DNA of 64,000 nucleotides from Halolamina sp. CBA1230 (GCF_002025255.2 NZ_CP054587.1:1-64000), one strand, 5' to 3'. Positions 1 through 8,157 are shown, numbered from the stretch's first letter. Notes: generated from the letters alone by a model not told the origin. Translations and numbers: made by a program.

Positions 1-264
1 CCCGGCCGGTTGGACGTGCTGGCGGTGCTCCCCTACGTCGGCGACGCGCTCGCCGGCCTGTTCGTCGTCGAGACGGGCAGCCCCGCGCTGATCGTCGGAC
101 TGTTCGGCGGCGTCACCCTCTGGCTGGTCTCCTTCCCGGCGGCGCTGGTCCAGGCCGGCCGCCGGGTGGACTCGTTCGCCCCCGCGGTCGCGGCCGTGAG
201 CGCGCTCGTGCTCGGCGGGTTCGGCGTCAGCTTCCTGTTCGAAGCCTGGCGCACTCTCGGCTGA
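1..264 (+). CDS. Membrane protein, C-terminal part (5' end outside window)
   Basis: The reading frame is open from the first base of the window and stops with TGA at 262-264, so only the last 87 residues are present. A TTG at 10 could start translation, but nothing upstream is visible to decide. The fragment is hydrophobic, with about three likely membrane segments (around residues 5-22, 27-48 and 58-80) and a short charged loop (QAGRRVD). I do not recognise the family. It ends 50 bp before egsA on the same strand. Confidence 0.55.
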   Translation, partial: PGRLDVLAVLPYVGDALAGLFVVETGSPALIVGLFGGVTLWLVSFPAALVQAGRRVDSFAPAVAAVSALVLGGFGVSFLFEAWRTLG

Positions 265-314
265 CGGCGCCGACTGACGAACCGCTTTTCACCCGCGCAC
301 TCGACCACCGGAGC

Positions 315-1361
315 ATGTTCGACAAATCGTCGTGGATCCGGCTCCCACGGAACGTGCTCATCGGCCACGGGATGCTCGACGAGCTCGGCGACGCCGTCGG
401 GGAGCTCTACCTCTCCGGGACGCCGCTGATCGTCACCAGCCCCTCTCCCGAGGAGATCGTCGGTGACCAGGTCCGCGAGCAGCTCCCGACCGCGGAGACG
501 GTGATCGTCGCGGAAGCGGGGTTCGACCAGGTCCAGAACGTGATCGACGCCGCCCGGGAGGTCGACGCGGGCTACCTCGTCGGCCTCGGCGGCGGCAAAC
601 CCATCGACACCGCGAAGATGGCCAGCGACGAGCTCGACGTCGGGTTCGTCTCCGTCCCAACCGCAGCGAGCCACGACGGCATCGTCTCCGGCCGGGGGTC
701 GATCCCGGAGGGGGACACCCGCCACTCCGTCGCCGCCGAGCCGCCGCTGGCGGTCGTCGCCGACACCGAGGTGATCGCTGACGCGCCGTGGGAGCTGACG
801 ACCGCCGGCTGTGCGGACATCATCTCGAACTACACCGCGGTCGCGGACTGGCAGCTCGCCCAGCGGCTCAAGGGCGTGGAGTACTCGGAGTACGGCGGCG
901 CGCTCTCCCAGATGACCGCGGAGATGCTGGTCGACAACGCCGACCTGATCCGGCCGGGGCTGGAGGAGTCGGCGTGGATCGTCGTGAAGGCGCTGGTCTC
1001 CTCGGGCGTCGCGATGTCCATCGCCGGCTCCTCGCGCCCCGCCTCCGGCGCGGAGCATCTGTTCTCCCACCAGCTCGACCGGATCGCGCCAGGCCGTGCG
1101 CTCCACGGCCATCAGGTCGGCGTGGGGTCGATCATGACCGCGTACCTCCACGACGGACCCGACGGGCTCTGGCAGGACATCCGGACCGCGCTGGAGAGCC
1201 TGGACGCGCCGACGACGGCCGAGGACTTGGGACTGAGCGAGGAGGAACTGCTGGAGGCGCTCACGACCGCCCACGAGATCCGGGACCGCTACACGGTGCT
1301 CGGCGACGGGATCACCGAGAAGGCGGCGCGGGACGTGGCGGAGACGACCGGGGTTATCTAA
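315..1361 (+). CDS. egsA: Glycerol-1-phosphate dehydrogenase [NAD(P)+]
   Basis: This enzyme reduces dihydroxyacetone phosphate to sn-glycerol-1-phosphate, the backbone that gives archaeal lipids their stereochemistry; it is cytosolic and Zn-dependent. The 348-residue length is normal for the family. The nucleotide-binding loop GGGKPIDTAK lies at 92-101 and the phosphate/substrate loop SVPTAASHDGI at 113-123. Likely zinc ligands are Asp168 (in CADIISNYTA), His248 (GAEHLFSH) and His264 (ALHGHQVG). The ATG at 315 follows a short leader with no clear Shine-Dalgarno, as is usual for leaderless haloarchaeal genes. A lipid-pathway partner, a geranylgeranyl-lipid reductase, is encoded at 44308 but is not linked. 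Confidence 0.95.
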   Translation: MFDKSSWIRLPRNVLIGHGMLDELGDAVGELYLSGTPLIVTSPSPEEIVGDQVREQLPTAETVIVAEAGFDQVQNVIDAAREVDAGYLVGLGGGKPIDTAKMASDELDVGFVSVPTAASHDGIVSGRGSIPEGDTRHSVAAEPPLAVVADTEVIADAPWELTTAGCADIISNYTAVADWQLAQRLKGVEYSEYGGALSQMTAEMLVDNADLIRPGLEESAWIVVKALVSSGVAMSIAGSSRPASGAEHLFSHQLDRIAPGRALHGHQVGVGSIMTAYLHDGPDGLWQDIRTALESLDAPTTAEDLGLSEEELLEALTTAHEIRDRYTVLGDGITEKAARDVAETTGVI

Positions 1362-1367
1362 ACCGAC

Positions 1368-1409
1368 CTTTTGCTGCGCTCGCTCGTTCCACTCGCTCGC
1401 TGGCAAAAG
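1368..1409. repeat. Inverted repeat just after egsA (possible terminator)
   Basis: The arms CTTTTGC (1368-1374) and GCAAAAG (1403-1409) enclose a spacer made of CTCGCTCG-type repeats. It starts seven bases after the egsA stop codon, so it could help end that transcript. This is inferred from position only. Confidence 0.45.
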
Positions 1410-1420
1410 CTCGAGCATCA

Positions 1421-1524
1421 CCAGAAGCCTGCGGCTTCTGGTCGGTAGACGAGAGCTCCGCTCTCGTCGACATCACCGGAACGCAAAGCGTTCCGGTTGG
1501 CAGCCAGAAATCGGAGATTTCTGG
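1421..1524. repeat. Array of four perfect 9-3-9 hairpins
   Basis: Four consecutive 21-bp palindromes each have 9-bp perfect arms and a 3-base loop: 1421-1441 (arm CCAGAAGCC, loop TGC), 1448-1468 (arm GACGAGAGC, loop TCC), 1476-1496 (arm CCGGAACGC, loop AAA) and 1504-1524 (arm CCAGAAATC, loop GGA). Spacers are 6, 7 and 7 bp; the last is TTGGCAG. The arms differ completely from one hairpin to the next, so the format is conserved rather than the sequence. A similar pair with the same TTGGCAG spacer lies at 63163-63211. No gene overlaps the array. Confidence 0.85.
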
Positions 1525-1972
1525 CGACAAAAGCCTGCGTCAGGGGCTTCGCCCCTTCCTTGGCCTCGCGCTCACGTCCGTTCGCGCGAGTGAACCGGCA
1601 ACCGTCCGGGTCCTTCGGACCACTCACTCGTCGGACAACTCGAAAGTCAGGTCATCTGATCGCGATCTCCACGAAGAGTTCGGTATCGATGTCGATGCCG
1701 GCCGTTGGGGAGAAAGAACCGCGTCGCTCGTCGGCGTGAGAACGTCCCCGAGCGGGGAGCGAGCGCTCGGGGACGAAGGAACGCCGTGCGGCCTGTCCTG
1801 GACCGCGCGGCGAGAGTGGTCGGGCGGGCCGGTGGCGCCAGTCCGCCGCGCCGTGGGGGCCACCCCGTCGCGGCGGGAGTCGGCCCGTCCGACCGAGGAC
1901 GGGTGCGTCGCCATCACCCGTACTCACCACTTCCGCGTCATCACTGATAAACATCGGTGTATCGTCCCGAGG
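1525..1972. other. Non-coding gap with smaller palindromes
   Basis: I see no convincing gene here. Shorter palindromes continue the upstream array: arms AGGGGC/GCCCCT around a TTC loop (1542-1556), GGTCC/GGACC around TTC (about 1609-1621), and an 11-bp arm pair CGTCCCCGAGC/GCTCGGGGACG at about 1743-1775. The rest is GC-rich sequence with open frames that look like composition effects. Confidence 0.5.
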
Positions 1973-2380
1973 TCACTCACTCGCGTCCCGGACCCGCGCG
2001 GCGAGGTCGGTGGCGTCGTCGTGATCGAGTTGGTTCCGGCCGAGCGCGAGCGAGACGTCGTCGCCATCGTCGCGGGGCACCACGTGGACGTACGCGTGGC
2101 GGACCGATCCCACCAGCGGGCCGGAGGTGTAGAACACGCTGAACCCGTCGGGGTCGAGCGTCTCCCGGAGCGCCCCGGCGACGGCGTCGACCGCGCGGAA
2201 CACCGATTTCCCCGCCTCGTCCGTCCCCAGCAGCTCCTCGCGGTGGGTTTTCGGGAGTACGACCGTGTGCCCCTCCCTGGTGGGGGTGTCGTCGAGGACA
2301 GCAAGTGTGTGGTCGTCGTCGTACACGACGTGGGCGCCCCGGGCGCCGTCGGCGATGGCACAGAACTCACAGCCGTACAT
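1973..2380 (-). CDS. HIT-family protein with a substituted active-site histidine
   Basis: Histidine-triad proteins are small nucleotide hydrolases or transferases. The 135 residues carry an N-terminal CxxC (Cys4, Cys7), the family-typical TREGHTVVLPKTH stretch (34-46) and the C-terminal triad region SVRHAYVHVVPR (92-103). The expected pattern is H-x-H-x-H; here it reads His95-Ala-Tyr97-Val-His99, so the middle histidine, the nucleophile in characterised HIT enzymes, is Tyr. The codon is TAC where CAC would restore it. Otherwise the protein is full length, so this is not obvious decay. It may bind nucleotides without hydrolysing them, or use a different mechanism. It is divergent from the DUF420 gene across 82 bp. 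Confidence 0.85.
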   Translation of the reverse strand: MYGCEFCAIADGARGAHVVYDDDHTLAVLDDTPTREGHTVVLPKTHREELLGTDEAGKSVFRAVDAVAGALRETLDPDGFSVFYTSGPLVGSVRHAYVHVVPRDDGDDVSLALGRNQLDHDDATDLAARVRDASE

Positions 2381-2462
2381 GTTGGTTAGTTAACTCCCTT
2401 CCACCAAAACTTCTCGGGCCGGAACCCGAACCGCCTTGGCGTTCCGGATCTTGCTCCCGGGT

Positions 2463-3062
2463 ATGCTGGACTCCCTCCGATCGCGCGCGCGGAACCGCCC
2501 GCGGGAGACCGTCGCGGTGCTCTCGGTGCTGGGCTACGCGCTGGTCATCGGGACGTTCGCGGGCGCGCTCCCCGTCTACCCCGATCTCACGAACGCGCAG
2601 GTGAACCTGTTCTCCCACGCGATCGCCGGGATCAACACCACGGCGACGCTGTTGCTCGTGCTCGGCTGGAAGTGGATCCGCGAGGGGGAGGTCGAGAACC
2701 ACCGTAAGGCGATGGGGAGCGCGTTCGGGCTCATCATGGTCTTTCTCGTGCTCTACCTCTGGAAGATCGGCGGCGGCGGGACGAAGGAGATCGTCGGCGC
2801 GCCCGACCCCGTCTACTACGCCTACCTGCTGATGCTCGCGGTCCACATCGTCCTCTCGGTCGTCGCCGTCCCGGTCGTGCTGTATGCGCTGGTGCTCGGG
2901 CTGACCCACTCGCCGCGGGAGCTCCGCGAGGAGACGCCCCACAAGCGCGTCGGCCGTGTCGCCGCCGGCTCGTGGATCCTCTCGCTGTCGATGGGTGTGC
3001 TGACGTACGTGCTGCTCAACTGGGTGTACAGCTACGAGTTCACCGCCGGCACCGGGATGTAG
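2463..3062 (+). CDS. DUF420 membrane protein
   Basis: This is a 199-residue membrane protein of the DUF420 family, which is often found beside heme-copper oxidase or heme-assembly genes; its biochemical role is not established. Five hydrophobic segments are visible, with conserved-looking histidines in the membrane region (FSHAIAGINTTAT, AVHIVLS). I place the start at the ATG at 2463; an in-frame GTG/ATG-like start 27 bp upstream lies too close to the presumed promoter. It stands alone here, but the respiratory cluster begins about 1 kb downstream, which agrees with a respiratory role. Confidence 0.8.
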   Translation: MLDSLRSRARNRPRETVAVLSVLGYALVIGTFAGALPVYPDLTNAQVNLFSHAIAGINTTATLLLVLGWKWIREGEVENHRKAMGSAFGLIMVFLVLYLWKIGGGGTKEIVGAPDPVYYAYLLMLAVHIVLSVVAVPVVLYALVLGLTHSPRELREETPHKRVGRVAAGSWILSLSMGVLTYVLLNWVYSYEFTAGTGM

Positions 3063-3126
3063 CGCACGTCGACGACCGTCGCCCGCGACCGAACCGTTCA
3101 ACCCCGGGCGAGCGAAACGCCGGGGT

Positions 3127-3810
3127 ATGGGCGACCCACTCGAACCACGCCGCGAACAGGCGGCCGAAGTGATCGACCGCCTCGAAGCCGAGTACCCCGA
3201 CTCCACCATCTCGCTGAACTTCGAGACGCGACTCGAGCTCCTGATCGCGGTCGTGCTCTCGGCGCAGTGTACCGACGAGCGCGTGAACGAGGTGACCGAA
3301 GAGCTGTTCGAGAAGTACGGCTCCGCCGAGGCGTTCGCGAACGCCGACGAGGCGGAACTGGCCGACGACATCTACGGCATCACGTTCCACAACAGCAAGG
3401 CGGGCTACCTCCACAGCATCGGCGAGACGCTCGTCGAGGAACACGACGGCGAAGTGCCGGACACGATGGACGAACTCACCGAACTCTCCGGCGTCGGCCG
3501 GAAAACCGCGAACGTCGTGCTCCAGCACGCCCACGACGTGGTCGAGGGGATCGTCGTCGACACGCACGTCCAGCGGATCAGCCGCCGGCTCGGGCTGACC
3601 GAGGAGGAACGCCCGGAACCCATCGAGGAAGACCTCCTCGACGTGGTGCCCGAGGCGCACTGGCAGCAGTTCACCCACCTGCTGATCGACCACGGGCGCG
3701 CGGTCTGCACTGCCCGGAACCCCGACTGCGGGGAGTGCGTGCTGGCGGACATCTGTCCCTCGGAGAAAGGCGACAGCGAGGTCGATCTCGCCAGCGGCGA
3801 GGCGTGGTAG
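3127..3810 (+). CDS. nth: Endonuclease III (DNA glycosylase/AP lyase)
   Basis: This bifunctional base-excision repair enzyme removes oxidised pyrimidines and nicks the abasic site. The 227 residues contain the helix-hairpin-helix LSGVGRKTANVVL (about 120-132) with catalytic Lys126, the catalytic Asp145 in VVDTHVQR, and a canonical [4Fe-4S] loop Cys194-x6-Cys201-x2-Cys204-x5-Cys210. All key residues are present. A diverged paralogue with a different cluster spacing is encoded at 30028-30864. It is on the same strand as the preceding DUF420 gene, 64 bp downstream. Confidence 0.95.
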   Translation: MGDPLEPRREQAAEVIDRLEAEYPDSTISLNFETRLELLIAVVLSAQCTDERVNEVTEELFEKYGSAEAFANADEAELADDIYGITFHNSKAGYLHSIGETLVEEHDGEVPDTMDELTELSGVGRKTANVVLQHAHDVVEGIVVDTHVQRISRRLGLTEEERPEPIEEDLLDVVPEAHWQQFTHLLIDHGRAVCTARNPDCGECVLADICPSEKGDSEVDLASGEAW

Positions 3811-3872
3811 GGCCAACGAGCATCGAGGGGGCGGCCACCACCGTTTTTGCTCGAACGCCGCAACGTGAAGGT

Positions 3873-4085
3873 ATGAGTGAGGACGACCACGGGATCGACG
3901 TCGAGGAGGACACCGACCTGGACACCGCCGCCGACGACGAGCAGGCGGCGCCCGAGGAGGTCGAGGAGGAGAACCCGGACCGCGAGGCCGGGCGGGAGGA
4001 CGCCGACAGCCAGGTCCGGGAGACCGACGCCGAACAGCAGGAGAACCCCGACAACCACCGAGACGAGGAGCCGTTCGAGAGCTAG
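3873..4085 (+). CDS. Small highly acidic hypothetical protein
   Basis: This 70-residue protein is almost entirely Asp, Glu, Asn, Gln and Arg, with no hydrophobic core, cysteines or membrane segment, so it is probably intrinsically disordered. A T-rich promoter-like stretch (gtttttgctc) lies about 28 bp before the ATG at 3873, which supports a leaderless transcript. Short acidic proteins of this kind are common and uncharacterised in haloarchaea. The stop is followed within 9 bases by a T5 run that could terminate transcription. Confidence 0.6.
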   Translation: MSEDDHGIDVEEDTDLDTAADDEQAAPEEVEEENPDREAGREDADSQVRETDAEQQENPDNHRDEEPFES

Positions 4086-4097
4086 CACGCTCGTTTT

Positions 4098-4577
4098 TCA
4101 GACCACGTAGTCGATCAGGTACCGATAGATCCCGACCAGGTACGCCAGGATCCAGAGGATCAGGTAGCCGAACACGCCGACCCGGAGTCGGCGGCGCCAC
4201 GCGCCCATGTTCTCGTGGAGTTCGCCGATGTCGGCGTCGGGATCGGGGTTGCGGTAGAGGTCGGCCCGCCGTTTGGCCTGGAAGATGCGGACGATCCCCG
4301 TCAGCGCGAGGATCAGCAGCGCGTACGCCTGCAGGCCGAGGAACGCGTGGACGACCGCGAGCCCGCCGAACTGATCCATCAGTCGCGGGATCATCCACAG
4401 CACCATCGGCACGGTCGTCAGGACCAGCCCCGTGACGACGAACTTCAGGTGGTACAGCAGCCGGTCCCACGTCATCACCTCCGTGTCGATGGCGTACCAC
4501 GCGCCGTAGAGGAAGAAGGGGAAGCTGATCGTGACCGACAGCGCCGCGAGCGTCGCGGCCGTCGAATCGGAGACCAT
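4098..4577 (-). CDS. Haloarchaeal four-helix membrane protein (DUF7321-like)
   Basis: This 159-residue protein has about four membrane helices (roughly 8-28, 47-65, 78-98 and 130-152) and histidines in or near helices (YHLKFVV, VVHAFLGL, LHENMGAW) that could serve as heme or metal ligands. I recall this family as a conserved neighbour of the haloarchaeal cytochrome b cluster, labelled DUF7321; I am unsure of the exact DUF number. It is divergent from the 4681 gene, and each side has a TATA-like box (cttaac at about 4650; ctttagg on the minus strand at about 4600). Confidence 0.7.
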   Translation of the reverse strand: MVSDSTAATLAALSVTISFPFFLYGAWYAIDTEVMTWDRLLYHLKFVVTGLVLTTVPMVLWMIPRLMDQFGGLAVVHAFLGLQAYALLILALTGIVRIFQAKRRADLYRNPDPDADIGELHENMGAWRRRLRVGVFGYLILWILAYLVGIYRYLIDYVV

Positions 4578-4680
4578 CCTGTCGACGTTCGCGGCGGGAG
4601 CGCCTAAAGGGAGCGACTCCGGCGTGCCGCTCGCGGGGCGTTCGCGAAGCGCTTAACGGCGCGCCAGTCCAACGTCCGCT

Positions 4681-5490
4681 ATGGCCGACCCCTCCGACGA
4701 CGACGAGGCCCCGGGGCGGGCACGCGCGGACGCCGACACGGGCGACGCCGCCGAGACGACGGACCTCGAATCGCTGCGCGAGGAGGTCGAACAGAAGTAC
4801 GACTTCGACGATTTCGGCCCCGCCGACATGGCGGAGATGGAGCGCGAGGAGTGGGAGGCGGCGTTCGACCCCGACACCTGGATCACGGGCGCCGAGCTGA
4901 TCGACCGTGTCGAGCAGGACCTCCAGAACCGGATCGCCACTCGCGAGGTGTTCGCGCGACTCGAGCGCCACCCCGGCCCCGAGGGCGACCGGCTGCTCGC
5001 CTACTCCGACGAGGGGTACGCCATCGTCAACCCCGACGGGAGCGTCGAGGGCGAGGGGACCGTGCTCCGGGACGTCGAGCCGTCGGTGGCGCTGTGCTCG
5101 ATGGAGAAGTACGAGGTCCCCACCCCGCCGGAGAACCCGAGCCTGCCCGACCCCGAGGACGTCGAGTCCGGGTCGGGCGAGCTCGGCAACACGATGCTAC
5201 AGCTGGTCGCGGCCGCACAGATCCTCGCGGGGATCGGGCTGGTGATCGGCTCGCTCCTCTTCGACCTCCAGCCGGAGGTGCCACAGGGCGGCGTGATCGC
5301 CCCAGTGGTCGGCATCCTGTTCGCCCTGATCGGCGTGTTCCTGTTCACCGTCGTCGCCAACGCCCGGCTCTCGGATCGGTTCCGTGCCGAGGAGTACCGC
5401 GACCGGCTCCGGGCCGTCGAGGAGGCGGGCGAGCGCCCGGAGTTCGTCCCGCAGTTGAGCGACGACGCCGACGAGGATCGCGTCGACTGA
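4681..5490 (+). CDS. Conserved membrane-anchored protein of the cytochrome b cluster (DUF7319-like)
   Basis: The 269 residues comprise an acidic cytoplasmic-type N-terminal part (1-170) and two adjacent membrane helices (about 178-198 and 203-226), followed by a charged tail. The N-terminal region has a winged-helix-like flavour (ELIDRVEQDLQNRIATREVFARLERHPG) but I cannot assign a function. It is the first gene of the forward respiratory cluster, so an assembly or regulatory role for the bc-type complex is the most economical guess. The ATG at 4681 lies about 30 bp after a TATA-like cttaac. Confidence 0.7.
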   Translation: MADPSDDDEAPGRARADADTGDAAETTDLESLREEVEQKYDFDDFGPADMAEMEREEWEAAFDPDTWITGAELIDRVEQDLQNRIATREVFARLERHPGPEGDRLLAYSDEGYAIVNPDGSVEGEGTVLRDVEPSVALCSMEKYEVPTPPENPSLPDPEDVESGSGELGNTMLQLVAAAQILAGIGLVIGSLLFDLQPEVPQGGVIAPVVGILFALIGVFLFTVVANARLSDRFRAEEYRDRLRAVEEAGERPEFVPQLSDDADEDRVD

Positions 5491-5586
5491 GACCCCCGTT
5501 CGCGGCTGCATCGCGGCCCCGTCGACGCGCTCGAGGGTGGTTCGAAACGGAGGGTTTAAGCGCCGGCCGTCCCACGTTTTGGCCGT

Positions 5587-6195
5587 ATGAAGAGGCGGGA
5601 TTTTCTCCGAGCGACTGGCGGCTCCGGCGGAGCCGTCGCCCTCGGCTCGGGGGTCGCGGCCGGCCAGGAAGGGACCGGCACGACCACCGGCACCGAGGGC
5701 GGCGGAGGCGGCGGGGGCGGCGGCCCGACGGAAGAAGTGGTCGTCGGCCCCGGCGGGGACCTCACGTTCGAACCGGCCGATCTGACTGTCGCCACCGGAA
5801 CGACGGTGCGCTGGGTCTGGGACAGCAACAACCACAACGTCTACCCCGAGAGCATTCCCGAAGGCGCCGAATGGGATGGCGAAGGTGAACCGGGGACGAC
5901 GTTCAACGCCGGCCACGAGTACTCCCACACGTTCACGACCACGGGCACCTACGAGTACGTCTGCACTCCCCACGAGTCCGCGGGCATGGTCGGCTCCATC
6001 GAGGTCGTCGAGGAGCTGCCGGCCGGCGGCGCTGGCGGCGGCGAGAAGGAGCTCCACGAGATCGGTGCCCCGATCCACCCCCACTGGGTGGGCGCGGCGA
6101 CCATCCTGATGATGTTCGTCAGCATCGTGTTCACGTTCTACGTGCTCAAGTACGGCGAGTCGCCCAACACCGGCAACACCGGGGGTGGTGAGTGA
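5587..6195 (+). CDS. Membrane-anchored halocyanin (blue copper protein) of the bc-type cluster
   Basis: This is an extracytoplasmic type-1 copper electron carrier. It has a Tat signal (RRDFLRATGG, 3-12), a glycine/threonine-rich linker (27-47), a plastocyanin fold (49-144) with copper ligands His83, Cys126, His129 and Met134, and a C-terminal membrane helix (about 163-184). The C-terminal anchor and position immediately before the cytochrome b genes suggest that it takes electrons directly from that complex. The ATG follows a tttaa box by about 30 bp. The stop overlaps the next start (TGATG), so translation of the two genes is probably coupled. A paralogue with a different linker is encoded at 39673-40386. 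Confidence 0.92.
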   Translation: MKRRDFLRATGGSGGAVALGSGVAAGQEGTGTTTGTEGGGGGGGGGPTEEVVVGPGGDLTFEPADLTVATGTTVRWVWDSNNHNVYPESIPEGAEWDGEGEPGTTFNAGHEYSHTFTTTGTYEYVCTPHESAGMVGSIEVVEELPAGGAGGGEKELHEIGAPIHPHWVGAATILMMFVSIVFTFYVLKYGESPNTGNTGGGE

Positions 6196-6584
6196 TGTCC
6201 ACGTCGGGATCCACCTACGGCGACATCCACCGCTACGAGCCGGCACGTGAGAGCACGGCCGCGGCGATCGCGATCGTGCTGCTGACGCTGCTGGAGATAG
6301 TCTTCGTGTTCATGTTCACCTGGGGGCTGGTCTCCGGCTGGGGGCTGACCGCCGACGGGAACATGTTCCTCGGTGGCCTGCTCGCCATCGTGTTCATCGA
6401 CCTCGCCTTCATCCTCGCGCTGTACCGCAAGGAGTTCCTCCCCGACGTGATGGTGGTCAAGAAGCGCCGCCGCAAGTGGGAGGACCTGTACATCCGCGGC
6501 GACCAGGCCGACGGCGAGGAGCTCGAGGGTGCCGGCGTCTGGGACCAGATCAAGCGCGCGGTGTACCCCTACTACAAGCGATAA
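6195..6584 (+). CDS. Small two-helix subunit of the cytochrome b cluster (DUF7318-like)
   Basis: This 129-residue protein has two membrane helices (about 22-46 and 56-76) and a basic/acidic cytoplasmic tail with KKRRRKWEDL. The ATG at 6195 overlaps the halocyanin stop by one base, and the cytochrome b gene follows after three bases, so it belongs to the same operon. A GTG three bases upstream is an alternative start. It has no heme-binding motif, and I expect a structural or accessory subunit. The family label is from memory. Confidence 0.75.
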   Translation: MSTSGSTYGDIHRYEPARESTAAAIAIVLLTLLEIVFVFMFTWGLVSGWGLTADGNMFLGGLLAIVFIDLAFILALYRKEFLPDVMVVKKRRRKWEDLYIRGDQADGEELEGAGVWDQIKRAVYPYYKR

Positions 6585-6587
6585 CCA

Positions 6588-7388
6588 ATGAGCCTCAAAG
6601 AGAAAGACGAACACGACCATCTCGGCTGGATGGAGGAGAAGCAGCTCTCCCCCATCGAGAAAGGGTATCTGTTCACCCTCATCTGGCTCGACAAGCGGTT
6701 CCGCATCGTCGACTACCTGGAGCTGCTGGAGACGATGTACTACCGCGTCAACCTCCAGATGCCCAAGAGCCACACCGAACAGTACAACCTCGACAACAAG
6801 TTCTGGTACTGGTACCCGCTGTACGCGCTGGGGTCGTTCTCGACGCTCGCGTACGTCGTCGCGGCGCTGTCCGGCGCCTTACTGGGGTTCTACTACGCCC
6901 CGTCGGCGGCCGCTGCGGAGCCGGGTACCGTCGCGTACTCCCAGATCGCGATGATCATGCAGGACCTCCAGTTCGGCTTCATGCTGCGCTCGATCCACCG
7001 CTGGTCGGCGCAGGTGATGACTGCGGCGGTGTTCCTCCACATGCTCCGGGTGTACTTCACCGGCGCGTACAAGGAGCCTCGCGAGCTGAACTGGCTGCTC
7101 GGGATCGTCCTGATCAGCCTCACGATGGGATTCGGGTACACGGGCTACCTGCTGCCGTGGGACCAGCTCGCCTACTGGGCGGGACAGATCGGCGTCGAGA
7201 TGGCGCTGTCGATCCCCGTCGTCGGCGAGTGGGTCGCCCAGCTGGTGTTCGGCGGCTTCTCGCTCGGCGCACCGACGCTCCAGCGGATGTACTTCCTCCA
7301 CGTGTTCCTGCTCCCGTTCGTGGTGACCGCGCTGATCGGGATCCACATCGCTATCGTCTGGATGCAGGGCATCGCGGAACCCCACTGA
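6588..7388 (+). CDS. petB: Cytochrome b (b6-like), N-terminal heme-bearing subunit
   Basis: This core subunit of a quinol-oxidising cytochrome bc-type complex spans the membrane and carries two b hemes. The 266 residues include the heme-ligand pairs in RSIHRWSAQVMTAAVFLH (His-His spacing 14) and FLHVFLLPFVVTALIGIH (spacing 15); the longer second spacing is the cytochrome b6 pattern. The quinone-site helix GFGYTGYLLPWDQLAYW is conserved. A long soluble N-terminal extension (1-65) precedes the first helix. It sits three bases after the previous gene and four bases before the C-terminal-half gene, giving the split organisation of b6f complexes. Confidence 0.93.
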   Translation: MSLKEKDEHDHLGWMEEKQLSPIEKGYLFTLIWLDKRFRIVDYLELLETMYYRVNLQMPKSHTEQYNLDNKFWYWYPLYALGSFSTLAYVVAALSGALLGFYYAPSAAAAEPGTVAYSQIAMIMQDLQFGFMLRSIHRWSAQVMTAAVFLHMLRVYFTGAYKEPRELNWLLGIVLISLTMGFGYTGYLLPWDQLAYWAGQIGVEMALSIPVVGEWVAQLVFGGFSLGAPTLQRMYFLHVFLLPFVVTALIGIHIAIVWMQGIAEPH

Positions 7389-7392
7389 TACC

Positions 7393-8154
7393 ATGAGCGA
7401 CGACACCAACTCCGACGCACGAACCGACGGCGGGACGGGGATCGTCCCCCCGGACGACGACACGCCCACCTGGAGTGAGCGGAAGAGTCGTCGGGCCGGA
7501 CTCCCCCGTCTCACCTACGAGTACTTCGAGCGGGCCCGCCGCGAGGATCAGGACCTGCGCGAGGAGTCGACGTACGTCGAGCGCGACGTGCTCGGCTTCC
7601 CGACGTGGCCCCACGAGCTGATCCGCAACCTCGCGCTGACCTGCTTCTTCGTCGGCATGCTGCTGCTGCTGTCGGCGACGCTGCCGCCCCACATCGGCGC
7701 GCCGGCGAACCCGAGTTCGACGCCGTCGATCATCCTGCCGGACTGGTACCTCTACTGGTCGTTCGGCCTGCTGAAGCTGGGTGACCTCAACCCCGCTATC
7801 TCGCTGCTGGGCGGCCAGAAGCTGATGGCCGACCGGACGTACGGCGTGATGGCGAACGTCGTGATCGTCGGCGCGATCGCGATCGTCCCGTTCCTCAACA
7901 AGGGGAGCGCCCGGCGTCCCGTCGAGCAGCCGTTCTGGGCGGCCGTCGGCGTCGGCGGGCTGACGTTCGCGTTCACCATCTCGCTGCTGTCGATCCAGAA
8001 CATCATGCCGATGAACGTCACCCTCCTGTTCGACCTGACGTTCCTCGTGCCGATCGTGATGGCCGGGATCACCTACGCGGTGCTGAAAACGATGCGGGAG
8101 GGGTACATGTACGACCTCAACCGCCGCTACTACCGGCTGCGGCCCCCGAAGTAG
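7393..8154 (+). CDS. petD: Cytochrome b, C-terminal subunit (subunit IV-like)
   Basis: This 253-residue second half of cytochrome b has an acidic N-terminal tail (1-70), then FPTWPHELIRN and about five membrane helices. The quinol-oxidation motif reads PDWYLYW (about residues 116-122) where PEWY is the common form, a conservative change at the site that accepts the quinol proton. No heme ligands are expected in this half. It lies directly behind the N-terminal half and directly before two small membrane proteins. I see no Rieske iron-sulfur gene anywhere in the window. Confidence 0.9.
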   Translation: MSDDTNSDARTDGGTGIVPPDDDTPTWSERKSRRAGLPRLTYEYFERARREDQDLREESTYVERDVLGFPTWPHELIRNLALTCFFVGMLLLLSATLPPHIGAPANPSSTPSIILPDWYLYWSFGLLKLGDLNPAISLLGGQKLMADRTYGVMANVVIVGAIAIVPFLNKGSARRPVEQPFWAAVGVGGLTFAFTISLLSIQNIMPMNVTLLFDLTFLVPIVMAGITYAVLKTMREGYMYDLNRRYYRLRPPK

Positions 8155-8157
8155 GCC

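Noticed and set aside
33-1421. Long minus-strand open frame opposite egsA
   Set aside because: It is antisense to a clear G1PDH gene and encodes an Arg/Val/Gly-rich product with no fold; long antisense frames are expected at this GC content.
1652-1954. Possible 100-residue minus-strand gene upstream of the HIT gene
   Set aside because: The product is basic and Pro/Arg-rich apart from a short acidic end, and it overlaps palindromes; no start signal is visible.
3040-4971. 643-codon minus-strand open frame across nth and its neighbours
   Set aside because: It covers several well-supported genes and its translation has no recognisable domain; the overlapping real gene is the DUF7321-like protein at 4098-4577.
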